From the NCBI GenBank assembly GCA_040357565.1, contig JBDODJ010000006.1: a stretch of 64,000 nucleotides of DNA; one strand, given 5' to 3'. This document shows positions 19,019 through 29,855 of this stretch, in pieces. Each line of letters opens with the position of its first letter. Within the stretch, counting starts at the first letter, position 1. The translations under genes were made by a program, and so were the position numbers. Under the pieces are notes generated by a model, which had not been told where the DNA came from, ran no database searches, and saw only the letters and a list, made by a program, of their open reading frames with translations. This DNA is from Cercozoa sp. M6MM. Lineage: Eukaryota; Endomyxa: Ascetosporea.

Positions 19019-22000
19019 TCAGTATTTCTCGTCGGTTGCTGTTATACTTGGTGCGCCTGCTTCTTCGAGCTCGACCTGGGAAGGAAAGTGGGTAACAACT
19101 GGCCCAGGAGAGCAGAATTACCTCGGTGCCAGTGCTGCGATCGTTTCGACTGTCAATCGACCGTCGAGCTGATGTCATTCTCTAGGGTGCATATAGGATT
19201 CTCAGCGAACGACAAATAACCGAAAGCACAAACCAGTACCTCAGAACTAATTCGCATGCATCGCTGGATTAGTTGCAATGGCGCCGCGAACACCACCGCC
19301 ACCAACAAGGCCGTCAGCATCCCTGAACACGACAGAACAAACACAGTTTAGCACTCTGCCATATGTTGGAGCAACACAAATGTCAGATTACAGCAAACGA
19401 GAGTCGCCAGTTCTGCACCGAAACTGATACCCGTGTCAGCACCACCCAGTGCGCTATCGATGCACTCGTCGGTGCGCAGTCTCGTCAGATCGCCCGGATT
19501 GACTGCACACGTACGATCGTATGCGCGAATGGGTGCACAGTTCAGGTGACGTGAGGTGCGGTGCGGTACGCGCAAGGTCGGAATTTGTGATGCTGGTGAC
19601 GCACGCGCGTGCCAGGGCCAGTGCATCGCGTACACGAGCCGGTACTCCCAGCCGACGCAACTCTAGCACAATCGTCAGCACTGCCGTCGCCAGGAAGCAC
19701 GGAACGAACAGTGCGACTGCAGTAAATAAAATCTAATTATGAAGCAAACATAGCGTTTTAGTACATCAACATAAGATGCGAAAGTACAACGCGCAACAAC
19801 GACACTTGTCGAAGTCGATTGCTTTGAAGTTGCGTTAATACGACGCTACTTGCAAAACAAAAACCATGCCCCTATGTCACGCCACTACAGTATTTGATAA
19901 TGCATGCAGTCAGTGTACTTCAGATTGACAGACAGTCTTTAGTGTCACCGCGACAGCGAGGGCACCAATCAAGAGGTAGACTAGCATGAGACAGCAAATA
20001 CTGAGGTAACAGGCCAACAGAGACCGAAGTACCCAAAACAGGCATCACAAACACAAGAACCAAAAGCGTCACGCTCTCACTTGTGTCAACTCCGCACATG
20101 GAAGCACCGTCATTCTGCAGGGAGGTTTTTTACTCTTCGTTCGGCATGAGCGCAACAAGAACAAGGCTGTACCCAACGAACGCGACCGAGAGCGACAGGC
20201 ACTATGGCACACACAAGTGCGGGCAGCCAGCAGACGGTGTAAAGCGTTGCTTCGAAACGTCGAGTTGATCCGGGATCATTCAGTAGGAAAAAGGGATGCT
20301 CGCACAGCATGCCACCGAGACAGGCAGCAAAGGCCGCCCACCATGCCACGGCAGAGACAGCACCACCCAGGAACAGTGTTGCTTGCAGGGCACACGCTAA
20401 ATTATGCAGGTTCATGTACACAGGGCAGGCAAACATAAACTTGCGATGTGTAAATCTACCAGAATCACTGCCGTCGATTGGAACAAGAGGATCGCTGCAA
20501 GATGCAGGTTGCAGCACCATCGCAACACCCACTAGCAGGAAGCTCTACCATCAATATTTAATCACAGTATTCGACCATTTTATCGAGTGGAACTTAATGT
20601 AATTTACAACAGTCAGAGGCAAGGAGAGCCGCGCAGGAAACTGCGGCAGCAGCGGACGCCGGCATCGCTGAAGCATTAAAAAGGTTCGGATCGGTATTAG
20701 CACTTAAGTTACTAAACGAAAGGTGAACATACATGAAGCGAGCGCGCGCTGTGCCGTGCATTGTCTAAATTTCAACATGCCCCTGTCATGCACATTCTTT
20801 GATTCCGTACTGTGACTTACCAAAAAATAGTCGCAGCAGCACCAAAACAGCACACGTAATCGTGATAGCTCCTGCCGCCTTCACAGAGTCGATTAGATAG
20901 GAAAACTAGCTTGCCCTAAAATGAGGACGTACCACACGCATGTCATTGAGTTTGCTGTGCTGTGGTTTGGAGAGAAAAGGGGATGGGCACACTAGTGCAC
21001 ACGAGGCTCCCGCCTCGCTCTCCTCTGAGGCCAGGAATCCGCCCTCTGAACGACACACGTCTTCTGCCTGTTTATTGAGTGGAGTAGAGGTAGAAATGGA
21101 GGAACACGTGGAAGAAATTCAGACCTTAAATGGAGGTCCATAGATGTCCACGCACGGAACGCCTATGTTCAGTTGTGTCAAGAAGAGGTAAATTACTGAT
21201 ATCTAAAAGGTAGAAACATCAACTACGATGTCTCCTGCCGTCCACAGAGCGCACAAAGTAGCTGTTGTTGTACAATGTCTCGTCACGCAGTTCGTTGAAC
21301 AGGTCGACTTGTATCGGGTCGGAAAACACTCTACCAGACACAGCTCCGTATTGTGCGTCGTATGTTGACTCAGACAATAAAAACAATATCGGAACTATAC
21401 AATTGCGATTCAGCTGGTGTTGCGAGATCGTCTGCCCATGCCGCGCGTCGTTTCGGGTCGTCAAAAATTTTGTCGCTTTGCCCGAGACCGCGGAACTGTC
21501 AGTGAACAAAAAACCGAGATTGAAAACAGAGATACAGCAAGTTTGAAGTGTGCCACCGGGTACCGCCCAAACTTCAGTGTCGATACGGATGTACTCCTCC
21601 GTTAAATTGCTCGTCACAGGGCGCGCATAGGCTTCGAACTTTTACAGACAAAGAGATGACAAATGCGATGGCGGTTATGTGCAGAATTTACGAGTTCGAT
21701 GAAAGGTAACTGCGACTCGTTTGTCGCCCACCTCCGACCGTATGCCGTGTCTCTGCAGGCGCAAGGGTATTTTGATAAGAAAATTTTACCGAGTACAGCA
21801 CTAGATCGGCAGTACCCGTACGCGTAAAGATGACAAGTGTCGAACAGTCCAAACCGCACTGCCAGTCGAACAAACATGACTCAGTTCAAGAAACATACAC
21901 AGTTCAAAATGTAAATTTACATAGCGATTCGCGAATGATGGGGCAATCTCGCATCATTGCTTCGCACGACTCGATGCAAACTGGTTGTCGGAATAGCTCG

Positions 22001-22901
22001 TACTACAGTCAAGCTTTACGTTATTATGACAGTAAGCATCAGTAGCCATGTCAGTTCTGTGATACATCAAGTGCAGTAAAAGGGTGCGTCTCTGTCAGAT
22101 TAACGCCTCTGGTGTCAAAATGATACAATCGATTGTGTTTGATATTATATCGCAACTACAAGTATGAAAAGTGATATCAAAACGCAAGAATACACGAAAC
22201 GAGGCGCCATCCACTCGCACATCCACTGTAAGCCACGACGCTCGCAATCAGGCGAAGGCCTCGGCCTGCTCAATGTGAATTTAATTGACATTCTCTACTC
22301 TCAACCTGCCAGTTGTAAATTTAAAGAGGGTGTCCATACTGAAAGTTGCGGAGAACTGAAAGGAAGAATTTGATGTTATTTGCGCGGCTTGCAGAGTTCT
22401 GAATGCAGATTCGATATCGTATATTGCCCCAGCATGCTCGATACATACGATTCAGTGCACCTCGTTGTTTTCATGGACGTGCAGCGGCGAGCGGCCTGCG
22501 TTGACCTACTCGTATACCGACTTTACAATGTATCTGCACGTGTAACTTTTAATTTTCCAGCAGAATAGCACCTCCTGCATTCGTGTCTCGTTTGCATAGG
22601 GTTCGGCGAATTGCGCTTGTCCACTTGCCTGGGTAAAATGCACCCGAGAGTATCGATAAATAGGCAACCGCCGGTCGAGATATTACGGAGAATGGAGAGG
22701 GGCTGCGGTTGCAGTAATCGTTTAATGCGGGAAGAAAGTCCACAGCGCGCAGCATGCGCCTACAAGCAACACAATGACTCGCACAGCATACAGCATACCG
22801 GAAATAAGAATGTCGACAAACCACTCGGGCGGGCGATACGTTCTGCTTTCAGGACCGAAGCCATAGGACGATTCAGCCCCAATAACGGTGTTGTTGCTCA
22901 T
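19019..22901 (-). CDS. Frizzled/Smoothened-like seven-transmembrane receptor, copy A
   Basis: Predicted cell-surface receptor. The first exon I can place is ATG 22901 (MSNNTVIGAESSYGFG); a signal-peptide exon may lie further upstream. Ectodomain exons include YANETRMQEVLFC, a cysteine-rich ELFRQPVCIESCEAMMRDCP like the Frizzled CRD, LTEEYIRIDTE, FNELRDETLYNNSYFVRS, and the pre-membrane VCRSEGGFLAS...CALVCPSPFL, as in amoebozoan Frizzled-like proteins. Membrane exons include SAVAWWAAFAACLGGMLCEH, ATLYTVCWLPALVCAIVPVA, SMCGVDTSESVTLLVLVFV and VYLLIGALAVAVTLKTVC. The tail ends VELEEAGAPS...KY, TGA at 19019. Every exon has a counterpart in copy B (46.0-50.0 kb) with the same intron phases. The call rests on cysteine pattern and topology; another 7TM class is possible. 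Confidence 0.6.
19236..19714 (-). repeat. Near-identical segment shared with copy B (conversion tract)
   Basis: These 479 bases are the reverse complement of 49245-49723 with three substitutions and no gaps. The segment spans one membrane exon, an intron, a second exon, another intron and most of the last membrane exon. Identity stops abruptly at both ends; flanking introns do not align and flanking exons are much more diverged. Confidence 0.95.
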
Positions 22902-23341
22902 TGTAGGTGCACTTGCATCTCCTTTTGCAACAATAACTACAGCATGCGAGTTTGTGTGTGCTGATCAACAGTCAGTGTGGTCAAAGTCTGTTGTCGCTTT
23001 CGTATCCGTTTCCTGTTTCTCCAGTACTTGCAGCCGAACAACGGTTTCTTAGCCGTAGCTGCCTAACCGGCAGCACGCGCGACAAAAGCTGACAGCCGAC
23101 GGAAGAGGAGTGTATCAACCAGGTACTTGCACTATTCAATTCAAGTATTGTCCGGCGATAATAAAGTGCTGCACTGCGTGTGCCATGTTGTTCTCGGAGA
23201 AACTTCTTCAGGATCGGTTGAAGCAGTTCATTGCTTTGTCTGGGATTAAATGTGTGTGTATGCACATCGACATCGGCACCGCATTGAGGCTTAACCACTT
23301 CCCGAGATTTTGCCCAAAAACCTGGACCCAGAACGATGGAG
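22902..23341 (-). promoter_or_regulatory. Region upstream of receptor copy A
   Basis: These 440 bases separate the stop of the type I membrane protein gene from the first certain exon of copy A, both on the minus strand. Open frames here do not look like protein. A signal-peptide exon or the promoter of copy A should be here. Confidence 0.35.
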
Positions 23342-25690
23342 CTATGCACCAAACAGACTGCGCGAAATGACGACATTACTGCGTCCAATGACAACGAGTG
23401 CGAGGCAGACCAAGAGTAACATGGTCACCGGCAAGACAAAATCGACATGGTCGGCGCCACCCAGAACCGACTCGGGAATGCATCGACCATCGACGCAGAC
23501 TCCAGGCCCTTCGCCGGTAAAAGCCGCGTCGTCGCACTCAACGAACTCGTCTTCTGGCAGTAGCAAGCACTGGTGTGTCAATGCGCCTGAAGCTGTCAGC
23601 ACGCGCACACACTAGCAGAAACCAATCAATCGACACATCAACTATAAGAAAGGACTGAAGAAGACAACCAGAATGCCATACTTCATAATGACTGCAGCCC
23701 TCGTCAGGAGGACAAGCCAAATCCGATGCACATGGGTCTTCTGTCTGTTTGTTTAAATTTCAGCTACGCATGTATTAAACTGTTGTATTGGTTCGGGTTT
23801 ACGTCCTCGCGAATGCCGCTTTGTCGCGATGTCGGGTCGAACAACTGCACGCCGGTGCCCGTGTATCATTCCAAGGTGCCAAGATCCCAAGTGGTGCTGC
23901 ACAATTTACCTCATCAAGCTGCAAGGCAGCACCAACTCCCATCTGTGCTGACAAGTCGGTGTCGCTGTACTGCGAGTAGTCGCGCTGCGATTCCACTTGG
24001 TTCCAGACCTACCCTCCCAGCCTCCCATGCCCTGGCACGCACGCAATCAGTGTAGGTTATTTTAAATGTACCCTCGAGAAAGGCAAGCAGGCCACACGCA
24101 CTAGCCGACGACGCGTCACTGGGAGCAGTTCTTGTTCAACGTCACCTACGCTGGCTTGTGTCTATACGCACACTCATCAATGGATGCACAATAGGACGAA
24201 GCGCAGGGCGGGGGGAGGGGGGGAGGTAAATTCTACATCGGCAGTGCACTCAAGTTCGCACACGTCACCGAGCGAGCCGCTACCGCGTGGGTCATTATCG
24301 AAATCGGCCGCACGACATCGCAAACGAGACAGACGAGAAAATGAACCTTGCACCTGCAGATGTTGTATTTAGCTACGTAAGACAGAAGGAGGGCATCAAA
24401 GAAGAATATCATCTCAAAACCTGACGACACTGATCGGGTCGCTCGAAGAAGTTGCCAAGCGGACAGCGCAGACTTGAGGTGTTGGTGATGCATAGAGGAA
24501 ACCACGAGGGGCCTGGTGGAACCTGCAGCGCAACGCAAGTCGTTTGCGTCAGCCAGACCAGGGCTTCTAGAGAACAAAACGTGTACCTCGATCACGTCGT
24601 TAACACTGTCGATGCCGTCCTGCAGTAATTTGTCCGTGGTCCCAAACACGCTTGTTGCGTCCATCTTGGATTTAAGCGACTCACCTGCCTCAGAGCACGT
24701 ATTATCATGCATGTACGGATGTAAATTTACTGTACCCAAGATCGAAGAATCAGACACCGCGTGTGAATCAAACGCACTGCGAGAGGAAGCCCGGTAGAGT
24801 AACTCGCGGTCGACTCGACCCCTTGATTCGCCATCCATTGAGATGCTGTTTGTACTGGACAGCACCGGTGTTATTGGGTCAGTTGCTCCTAACATTTTTG
24901 CCTGTCCCTGTAGAAAGTTATGGATCTCCCTCAGGTTTGGTACTGTTCCTGCGAGAGGAAGCCCGGTACTGTGTACCAAGTGAGGATGCAGGTTGGGAAG
25001 CGACGCATGTGACACGTGCGACACTTGAGGTGGTCGTGCCCCTAGTACAATCGATTGCGACAGGCTCTCTTGATCGCAAAGTACTAGCAGGCGTTGTCTC
25101 GCGTGTGTCGTGTCGTTGCTCAAGTTGGCATTACTGTCATACAATTGCTCTTGCCCACTCAACTCAACCCATCATGGACCTTGTACCGCAGGAAGTCAAT
25201 GTAAGCCGCCTGCGCACTGTTGTGCAAGGGAAGGAACTACACGACAGCAACACTACAGTGCAAATACAATTCAGTTTCCTAGGTAACTTTACCCCTCGCT
25301 GCTGTCGCAGAGACGCGGAATCGCCTGCAGGTAGTGCTTGCCAAAGCGTCAGTGAGATATTGTCGGCGATTCGCACTTCATTTAGTGCGCACTAAGTTTA
25401 TCAGCTTAAGCTCACACAGTACAACGTAATTCTCGTTCCGGTATATGTATATGTAGTCAGGTGGTTACCTGTGCACATAGCACGGATGTGGCGTGAAACT
25501 CGCGGTCCAAGTGTTGGACTGCCGAGAATGTGTTTATTTCGACCGCGTCGATAGAGGCATTATTGGACTCGTCCACGAGGCCACTGAAAACCACCTGTAC
25601 AGCAACAGGGTCAGCGCTTTTATGTTCGGTGGAATGAAGCCCATACCAAATCGCCATCACCGTCTCTGGTATCGTCGTGGATGAGAGACG
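23342..25690 (-). CDS. Cysteine-rich type I membrane protein, unrecognised family
   Basis: The 3' half is well supported by in-phase splicing. Exons read WFPLCITNTSSLRCPLGNFF, CRAADFDNDPRGSGSLGD, VWNQVESQRDYSQYSDTD, EDPCASDLACPPDEGCSHYE, then EGPGVCVDGRCIPESVLGG, one membrane helix (FVLPVTMLLLVCLALVVIG) and a 14-residue tail ending SLFGA, TAG at 23342. The 5' half begins with DDTRDGDGDLVVFSGLVDES, a possible Ca-binding loop at the start of a beta-rich region, and a long Ser/Gly/Leu segment around 24600-25100 whose exact splicing I could not settle. The true 5' end is probably in the 100-N gap at 25792-25891. The cysteine-rich juxtamembrane module resembles those of adhesion receptors or shed metalloproteases, but no HExxH motif is visible. 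Confidence 0.5.
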
Positions 25691-25742
25691 GCACTGCTGA
25701 TCTCTTTAAAGCACGCGTATTGCTGTGCTGTGCTGTGCTGTG

Positions 25743-25743
<1 letters not shown>

Positions 25744-25791
<48 letters not shown>

Positions 25792-25891
25792 NNNNNNNNN
25801 NNNNNNNNNNNNNNNNNNNNNNNNNNNNNNNNNNNNNNNNNNNNNNNNNNNNNNNNNNNNNNNNNNNNNNNNNNNNNNNNNNNNNNNNNNN
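25744..25891. repeat. (TG)n microsatellite running into a 100-N gap
   Basis: About 48 bases of TG are followed by 100 Ns (25792-25891), a conventional placeholder rather than a measured length. The gap lies between divergent genes whose 5' ends both seem to be missing. Confidence 0.98.
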
Positions 25892-25914
25892 TATATCCCT
25901 TCCGCTTGCGCAGG

Positions 25915-27859
25915 TGGACTGGTCCAACATGTCAAAAGTCTGCATGCAAGCTGAGCAAGCCAAGAAAGAGGTCCCTTGCCCCTTTACCCTTTGCCTTTCT
26001 TGAGTCCTCGTTACTTTTTGCCTCTGTACAGAGACGCAAGAAAAGCGAAAAGAGCATCGAAAGTTCGTCGACCGAGAAGAAGGAGAAAAAGAGTGAAATC
26101 AAGAATGCCAAGGACGAGCTGGAACAAGGCATTCTGCGCTGCAATGTTTTGCACAACAATGGCGACACTGAGGTGATGCGCAAGCTCATGAACTTCAAGG
26201 CCATCGTATCGACGCAGCTGCCCAAGATGCCCAAGGACTACATCGTGCGCCTCATCATGGACCGCGCGCACCACTCACTTGTGCTGGAAAAGAAGGTCAA
26301 GTGCAAGGTACCATGTAACCTTAAGATAGGTTCCTCACTCTGTTAATTAAAGCGGCGGTGCAATAGGTGACAGAGGAACGTTGCGACAGTGATGGCAACA
26401 TCGAAGCCGTGCAGGTCGAAAAAGATGTCTGGCGCATTGTTGGCGGCATCTGCTACCGTCCTTTCTTTCCAAACCAGGTGCTTGCTCTTACCTTCCCCCC
26501 CCCCGCCACACGCCTTTTACTTCCACCTCCCTTTTCCAGTTCGCCGAGATCGTGTTCCTGGCGGTGACACGGACGTACCAAGTGCGCGGCTACGGCTCGC
26601 TCATCATGAATCACCTGAAGGAGCACGTGAAGCGTGACTCGCTCAACTACTTCCTTACGTATATCACCTTCACACCTGACTTTCCTCACCCACTCAGTCA
26701 CTCCTTTCTCTCATTGTGGCCTGCAGTTACGCCGATAACTTTGCGATTCCGTTCTTCCGGAAGCAAGGCTTTACGACCGAGTTGTCGATGCCGGATGAGC
26801 AGTGGCGTGGCTACATTAAGGATTACGAGGTATCCAGTCCATGCCTATGTAGTCTACACATTCACAATTTGACCATTTGTACTAGGGCGGTACACTCATG
26901 GAGTGTGCCATCAATCACCGTGTCGACTACCTGCGAGTCGGCGAAATGATCGCACGCCAGCGACTTGCTGTTGCACGCAAGATGTATTGCACTCACTGAC
27001 ACATGTCGTTTCGAGTACACACCTGTTTATATGGATGCTGTGTGTGTGTATGTGTATGTGTGTGTATGTATGTCTGTGTGTATGTGTGTGTATGTGTGTG
27101 TGTGTATGTGTGTGTGACAGGTGCGAGGTCTCACACAGTCACGTCGTTAATCGCGGCCTGCAGTTCACGCCGCAGGAGCTGCAGCAAGGCAAACCGCTCG
27201 AGTCACTGCCTGGCCTGTCACCCGCCCTGCTGCGACAACGAGAGGATGCGTTGCGACGTGCCGGTCTGCTGGTAGCGTTTCTCATAGATTGCACCGTCTG
27301 CGTGGACCATGCGTGACCCGTAAGTGACTCGTGACCTGCAGAACCGAGTTGACAGACGACCAACGCCGCTGCTGCAGCTGCAGGCGAAAATGTTCGGCGT
27401 CTGGAAGCAGTTGCACGCCGACCGCGACTCATGGCCCTTCCGCGACCCGGTCGATGCCAAAGATGCTCGTGACTACTACGCGCAGGTGCAGGAGCCGATG
27501 GATCTCGGTACCACGGAATCAAGCTGGTGGTGTTTTCCAACTGCGATATGTATATTGTATCAGGTGAAATCGAGCGTCGCCTGCGACACAAGTACTACAA
27601 GAACCGACAGATGTTCCGCTACGACTTTGATCTCATCGTGCGCAACTGCATTGCCTTCAACGCCGAGGGCACTTCGTACCACGAGTGTGCCGTCGCTGTG
27701 CGCGACAAGTTTGACCGCCTCATGGAGGAGTACGGCATCGATGCCGACGATCGGCCCTATCCGCCGCAGATGCTTGAACCTCAGACTGCCTGTGTTGCGA
27801 GTGCCGACAACGACAGCACTGCGGCCAGCGATGCCGCGGCTATGCGCGACGATGAGTGA
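25915..27859 (+). CDS. GCN5: GCN5/PCAF-type histone acetyltransferase with bromodomain
   Basis: Acetylates histone lysines, normally within SAGA-type coactivator complexes. The first visible exon follows an acceptor at about 25913; its first ATG is 25929 (MSKVCMQAEQAKKE). An earlier exon is probably lost in the N gap. A basic linker is followed by the N-acetyltransferase domain: FKAIVSTQLPKMPKDYIVRL, IVGGICYRPFFPNQ, then FAEIVFLAVTRTYQVRGYGS with the acetyl-CoA-binding QVRGYGS, MNHLKEHVKRD, YADNFAIPFFRKQGF and GYIKDYEGGTLMEC. The catalytic Glu is that of FAEIVFLAV. The bromodomain reads WPFRDPVDAKDARDYYAQVQ, EPMDLG, then IVRNCIAFNAEG with the acetyl-lysine-binding Asn. Stop TGA at 27857-27859. 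It lacks the animal PCAF N-terminal domain, as yeast Gcn5 does, unless that is in the gap. The exon between the two domains (27260-27360) is uncertain. Confidence 0.94.
27038..27117. repeat. Imperfect (TG)n/(TATG)n microsatellite
   Basis: Lies in the GCN5 intron whose acceptor tgacag is at 27120, on the sense strand as TG. Confidence 0.95.
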
Positions 27860-28132
27860 TTCTTTTCTTGCAATTGTTCGTGTTACGTTAGCGTATCGTT
27901 ACTGCGGCATAGTTACAGTAGCCCAGCAGGTTAATGGCGGATCTGTTTCCTGCAGAAACCGAGCCAAAACTGTTAGATACGCACCAACATTAGTCCAAGA
28001 CACTCTCTGAACACAATTTAAAGCGGCACCGTCGACGGTAATGAGAATTTATCAAGTAAAATTCTGACTCGAAACATCGTTTTTTTTCTTTTTTGCGAAG
28101 TTTTTGTATGAATTCTCATATAGCGAACACAT

Positions 28133-29334
28133 TTAACCACTAACACGTGCGTTAAAATAATCGTCATCCTCCATGCGCATCGCAGCATAATCTAGGCGAC
28201 GCTGCACCAGCCCCTGTCGTGCGACTTGACGTGAAGGTCGATGAAGACACGGGCTTTCATCGCCATCACTCGAGTCAGTGCAGGAAGTTTCATCACCAAA
28301 CTCGTTGGTCTCGTCCTCATGTGACACGTCACTCAACAGAGCTGCTTCATCTTCAGGGCCTTCGACGGCTAGCGCCAAGCTTCGCTCGACTTGTTCTTGA
28401 AGATTGCTCGTCGGTTCGGCCTACCAGTGCACGATAGATGAAACACGCAGTATCCTTGAAATACAGCGAATTACAGTGTCACTGTTGTTTCTGGAGCGTT
28501 CAAGCTTTGCTTGTTGAATGCGCTCCTCGTAGTACAGCATCCACTCTTTGTCACTGTCGGTGTAGTTCTCATTGATGTCTCCGCCCCCATACTCCACCAT
28601 CGCGTCCAGCAAGCGAGACCAGCGCTGCTTTGCTTCCATTTTGATGCAGTTCATGAACCTACCAGAAGCGGAAACACGTTTTTTGAACAGGCTCTACATT
28701 TCATGATGGTACAGTAAACTTACCACTGGAGTGCCTTGATTGCCAAGCAAACATCAGAAGGCGTGCGGGCGGACTGTAGTGCGTTCATCCGTCTTGAGTA
28801 TCGCTTGCCGACGCTGTGCATACCCTCAGCGCTGTTGATGTGCACCAGTTGGCCATCCGCGGCAGTTCGCGAAAATGTGCTGCCATAAAACGAACCCCCA
28901 GATAAATTTACAACAGCAAGATAGTAGAATATGCTGTACCTGATTGAGGAGTGGTTGCACTGGTAATGCTGCATGCCAACAAGAGACGTCGACTCGGAGT
29001 AGGCTCGCCATTTGTCGGTCTAGCAAACAAACTACAACTTACAATACAAATCGGTGTTTAATCGATACCTGTATGATGGTTTTGGGTTCAATGTGCTGGC
29101 GCACATGCCGTCCAATCGTGTCACTGTCGCGCTTTGGCACAAGCGTCCAGCGAACTTCTTCGACCTCGCGTTTTTTCGTCCCGTTGTCGCGCGTCGTCTG
29201 TGCAACAACATGACATCGCGTATATGCAAACGCGGAAAAGACTGGGGCATGTGCGTACCTCCGACACTTCCGTGAAAGTGAGTACCCACATTGTTCCAGC
29301 CACTAGAATGAGTTAAATTCTTAACAGGCAACAT
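28133..29334 (-). CDS. Domesticated IS1595/Merlin-type transposase-derived protein
   Basis: ATG 29334 begins MLPVKNLTHSSGWNNV. Spliced exons then read VFSAFAYTRCHVVAQTT, VEEVRWTLVPKRDSDTIGRH, HIEPKTIIQTDKWRAYSE, LVGMQHYQCNHSSIR and LVHINSAEGMHSVGKRYSRR. This is the order found in the DDE domain of the IS1595/ISXO2 (Merlin) family: a value-rich strand, the second catalytic Asp in TDKWRAY, the H...VNHS motif, then HxNxxE with the third acidic residue. The first catalytic Asp, normally about 40 residues before VFSAFAY, is not visible. A helical region (KQRWSRLLDAMVEYGG, DKEWMLYYEERIQQAKLERS) and an acidic tail (ALLSDVSHEDETNEFGDE) follow, ending TAA at 28133. Introns, loss of the first Asp and added domains indicate a host gene rather than an active element. 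No flanking terminal repeats or target duplications are seen. Confidence 0.72.
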
Positions 29335-29855
29335 GTTAGACACACTAAACACTCAATCTGTGCAGGAAACAGATCCGACAATATCCAAACTAAAGTTCGA
29401 GTAAGAATAAGTAAACAACGTGAACTAACTCGACGTAAGATTCAACCAACTGTAAAATTTACATCCTAAACGCAAGCAAAATGCAATTCGCCACACATTT
29501 GACAGAGACACAGGAGACGCGCCGTGAGAACTCGGATCGGCACACCCTGATCTGCCCTCAGTGGGAAGCTACCTGCCGACTCCACTGAGGGCAGATCCAA
29601 ACAACCAGAAAGGTGCTGGCCGTGCGAGTCTCACGAAGCTAGCTGCGACTCCGAACAGGCGTTGGCGGTCGCTTCGCGCTTAGAAGTCTTTTAGCCTGTG
29701 TCGAGTGCATACAGTTCGTATCAGCAAGCCAACAATAGCAAAGAATACCGTAAAAACAGGGCATCAAAACGACGCACATATTCGGAATAATCATTGTGTT
29801 GCAGCACAGTGCAACGTCGAAACTAAAATATGTACAGTTTGTTTCGAGTATTGAT
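29335..29855. other. Intergenic stretch with a perfect hairpin
   Basis: 521 bases between two minus-strand genes. No coding frame is seen. The only clear structure is the 16-bp stem at 29549-29597. Promoter elements of the transposase-derived gene should be at the low-coordinate end. Confidence 0.5.
29549..29597. repeat. Perfect 16-bp inverted repeat with 17-nt loop
   Basis: GATCTGCCCTCAGTGG at 29549-29564 is exactly complementary to 29582-29597, with a 17-nt loop between them. No T-run follows, so it does not look like a simple terminator. It could be a mini-element remnant, a structured RNA or a protein-binding palindrome. Confidence 0.85.

Noticed and set aside
18890-19219. Plus-strand open frame of 109 codons with a hydrophobic stretch
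   Set aside because: It overlaps the last two exons of receptor copy A on the other strand, which are confirmed by homology with copy B.
24763-25395. Plus-strand open frame of 210 codons antisense to the type I membrane protein gene
   Set aside because: Minus-strand exons on both sides splice in phase and have membrane-protein features; the plus frame has no recognisable content. I cannot fully exclude it.
27933-29375. A 17-bp match (cggatctgtttcctgca) between the GCN5 3' region and the minus strand near 29360-29376
   Set aside because: Short and isolated; no extension of similarity on either side.
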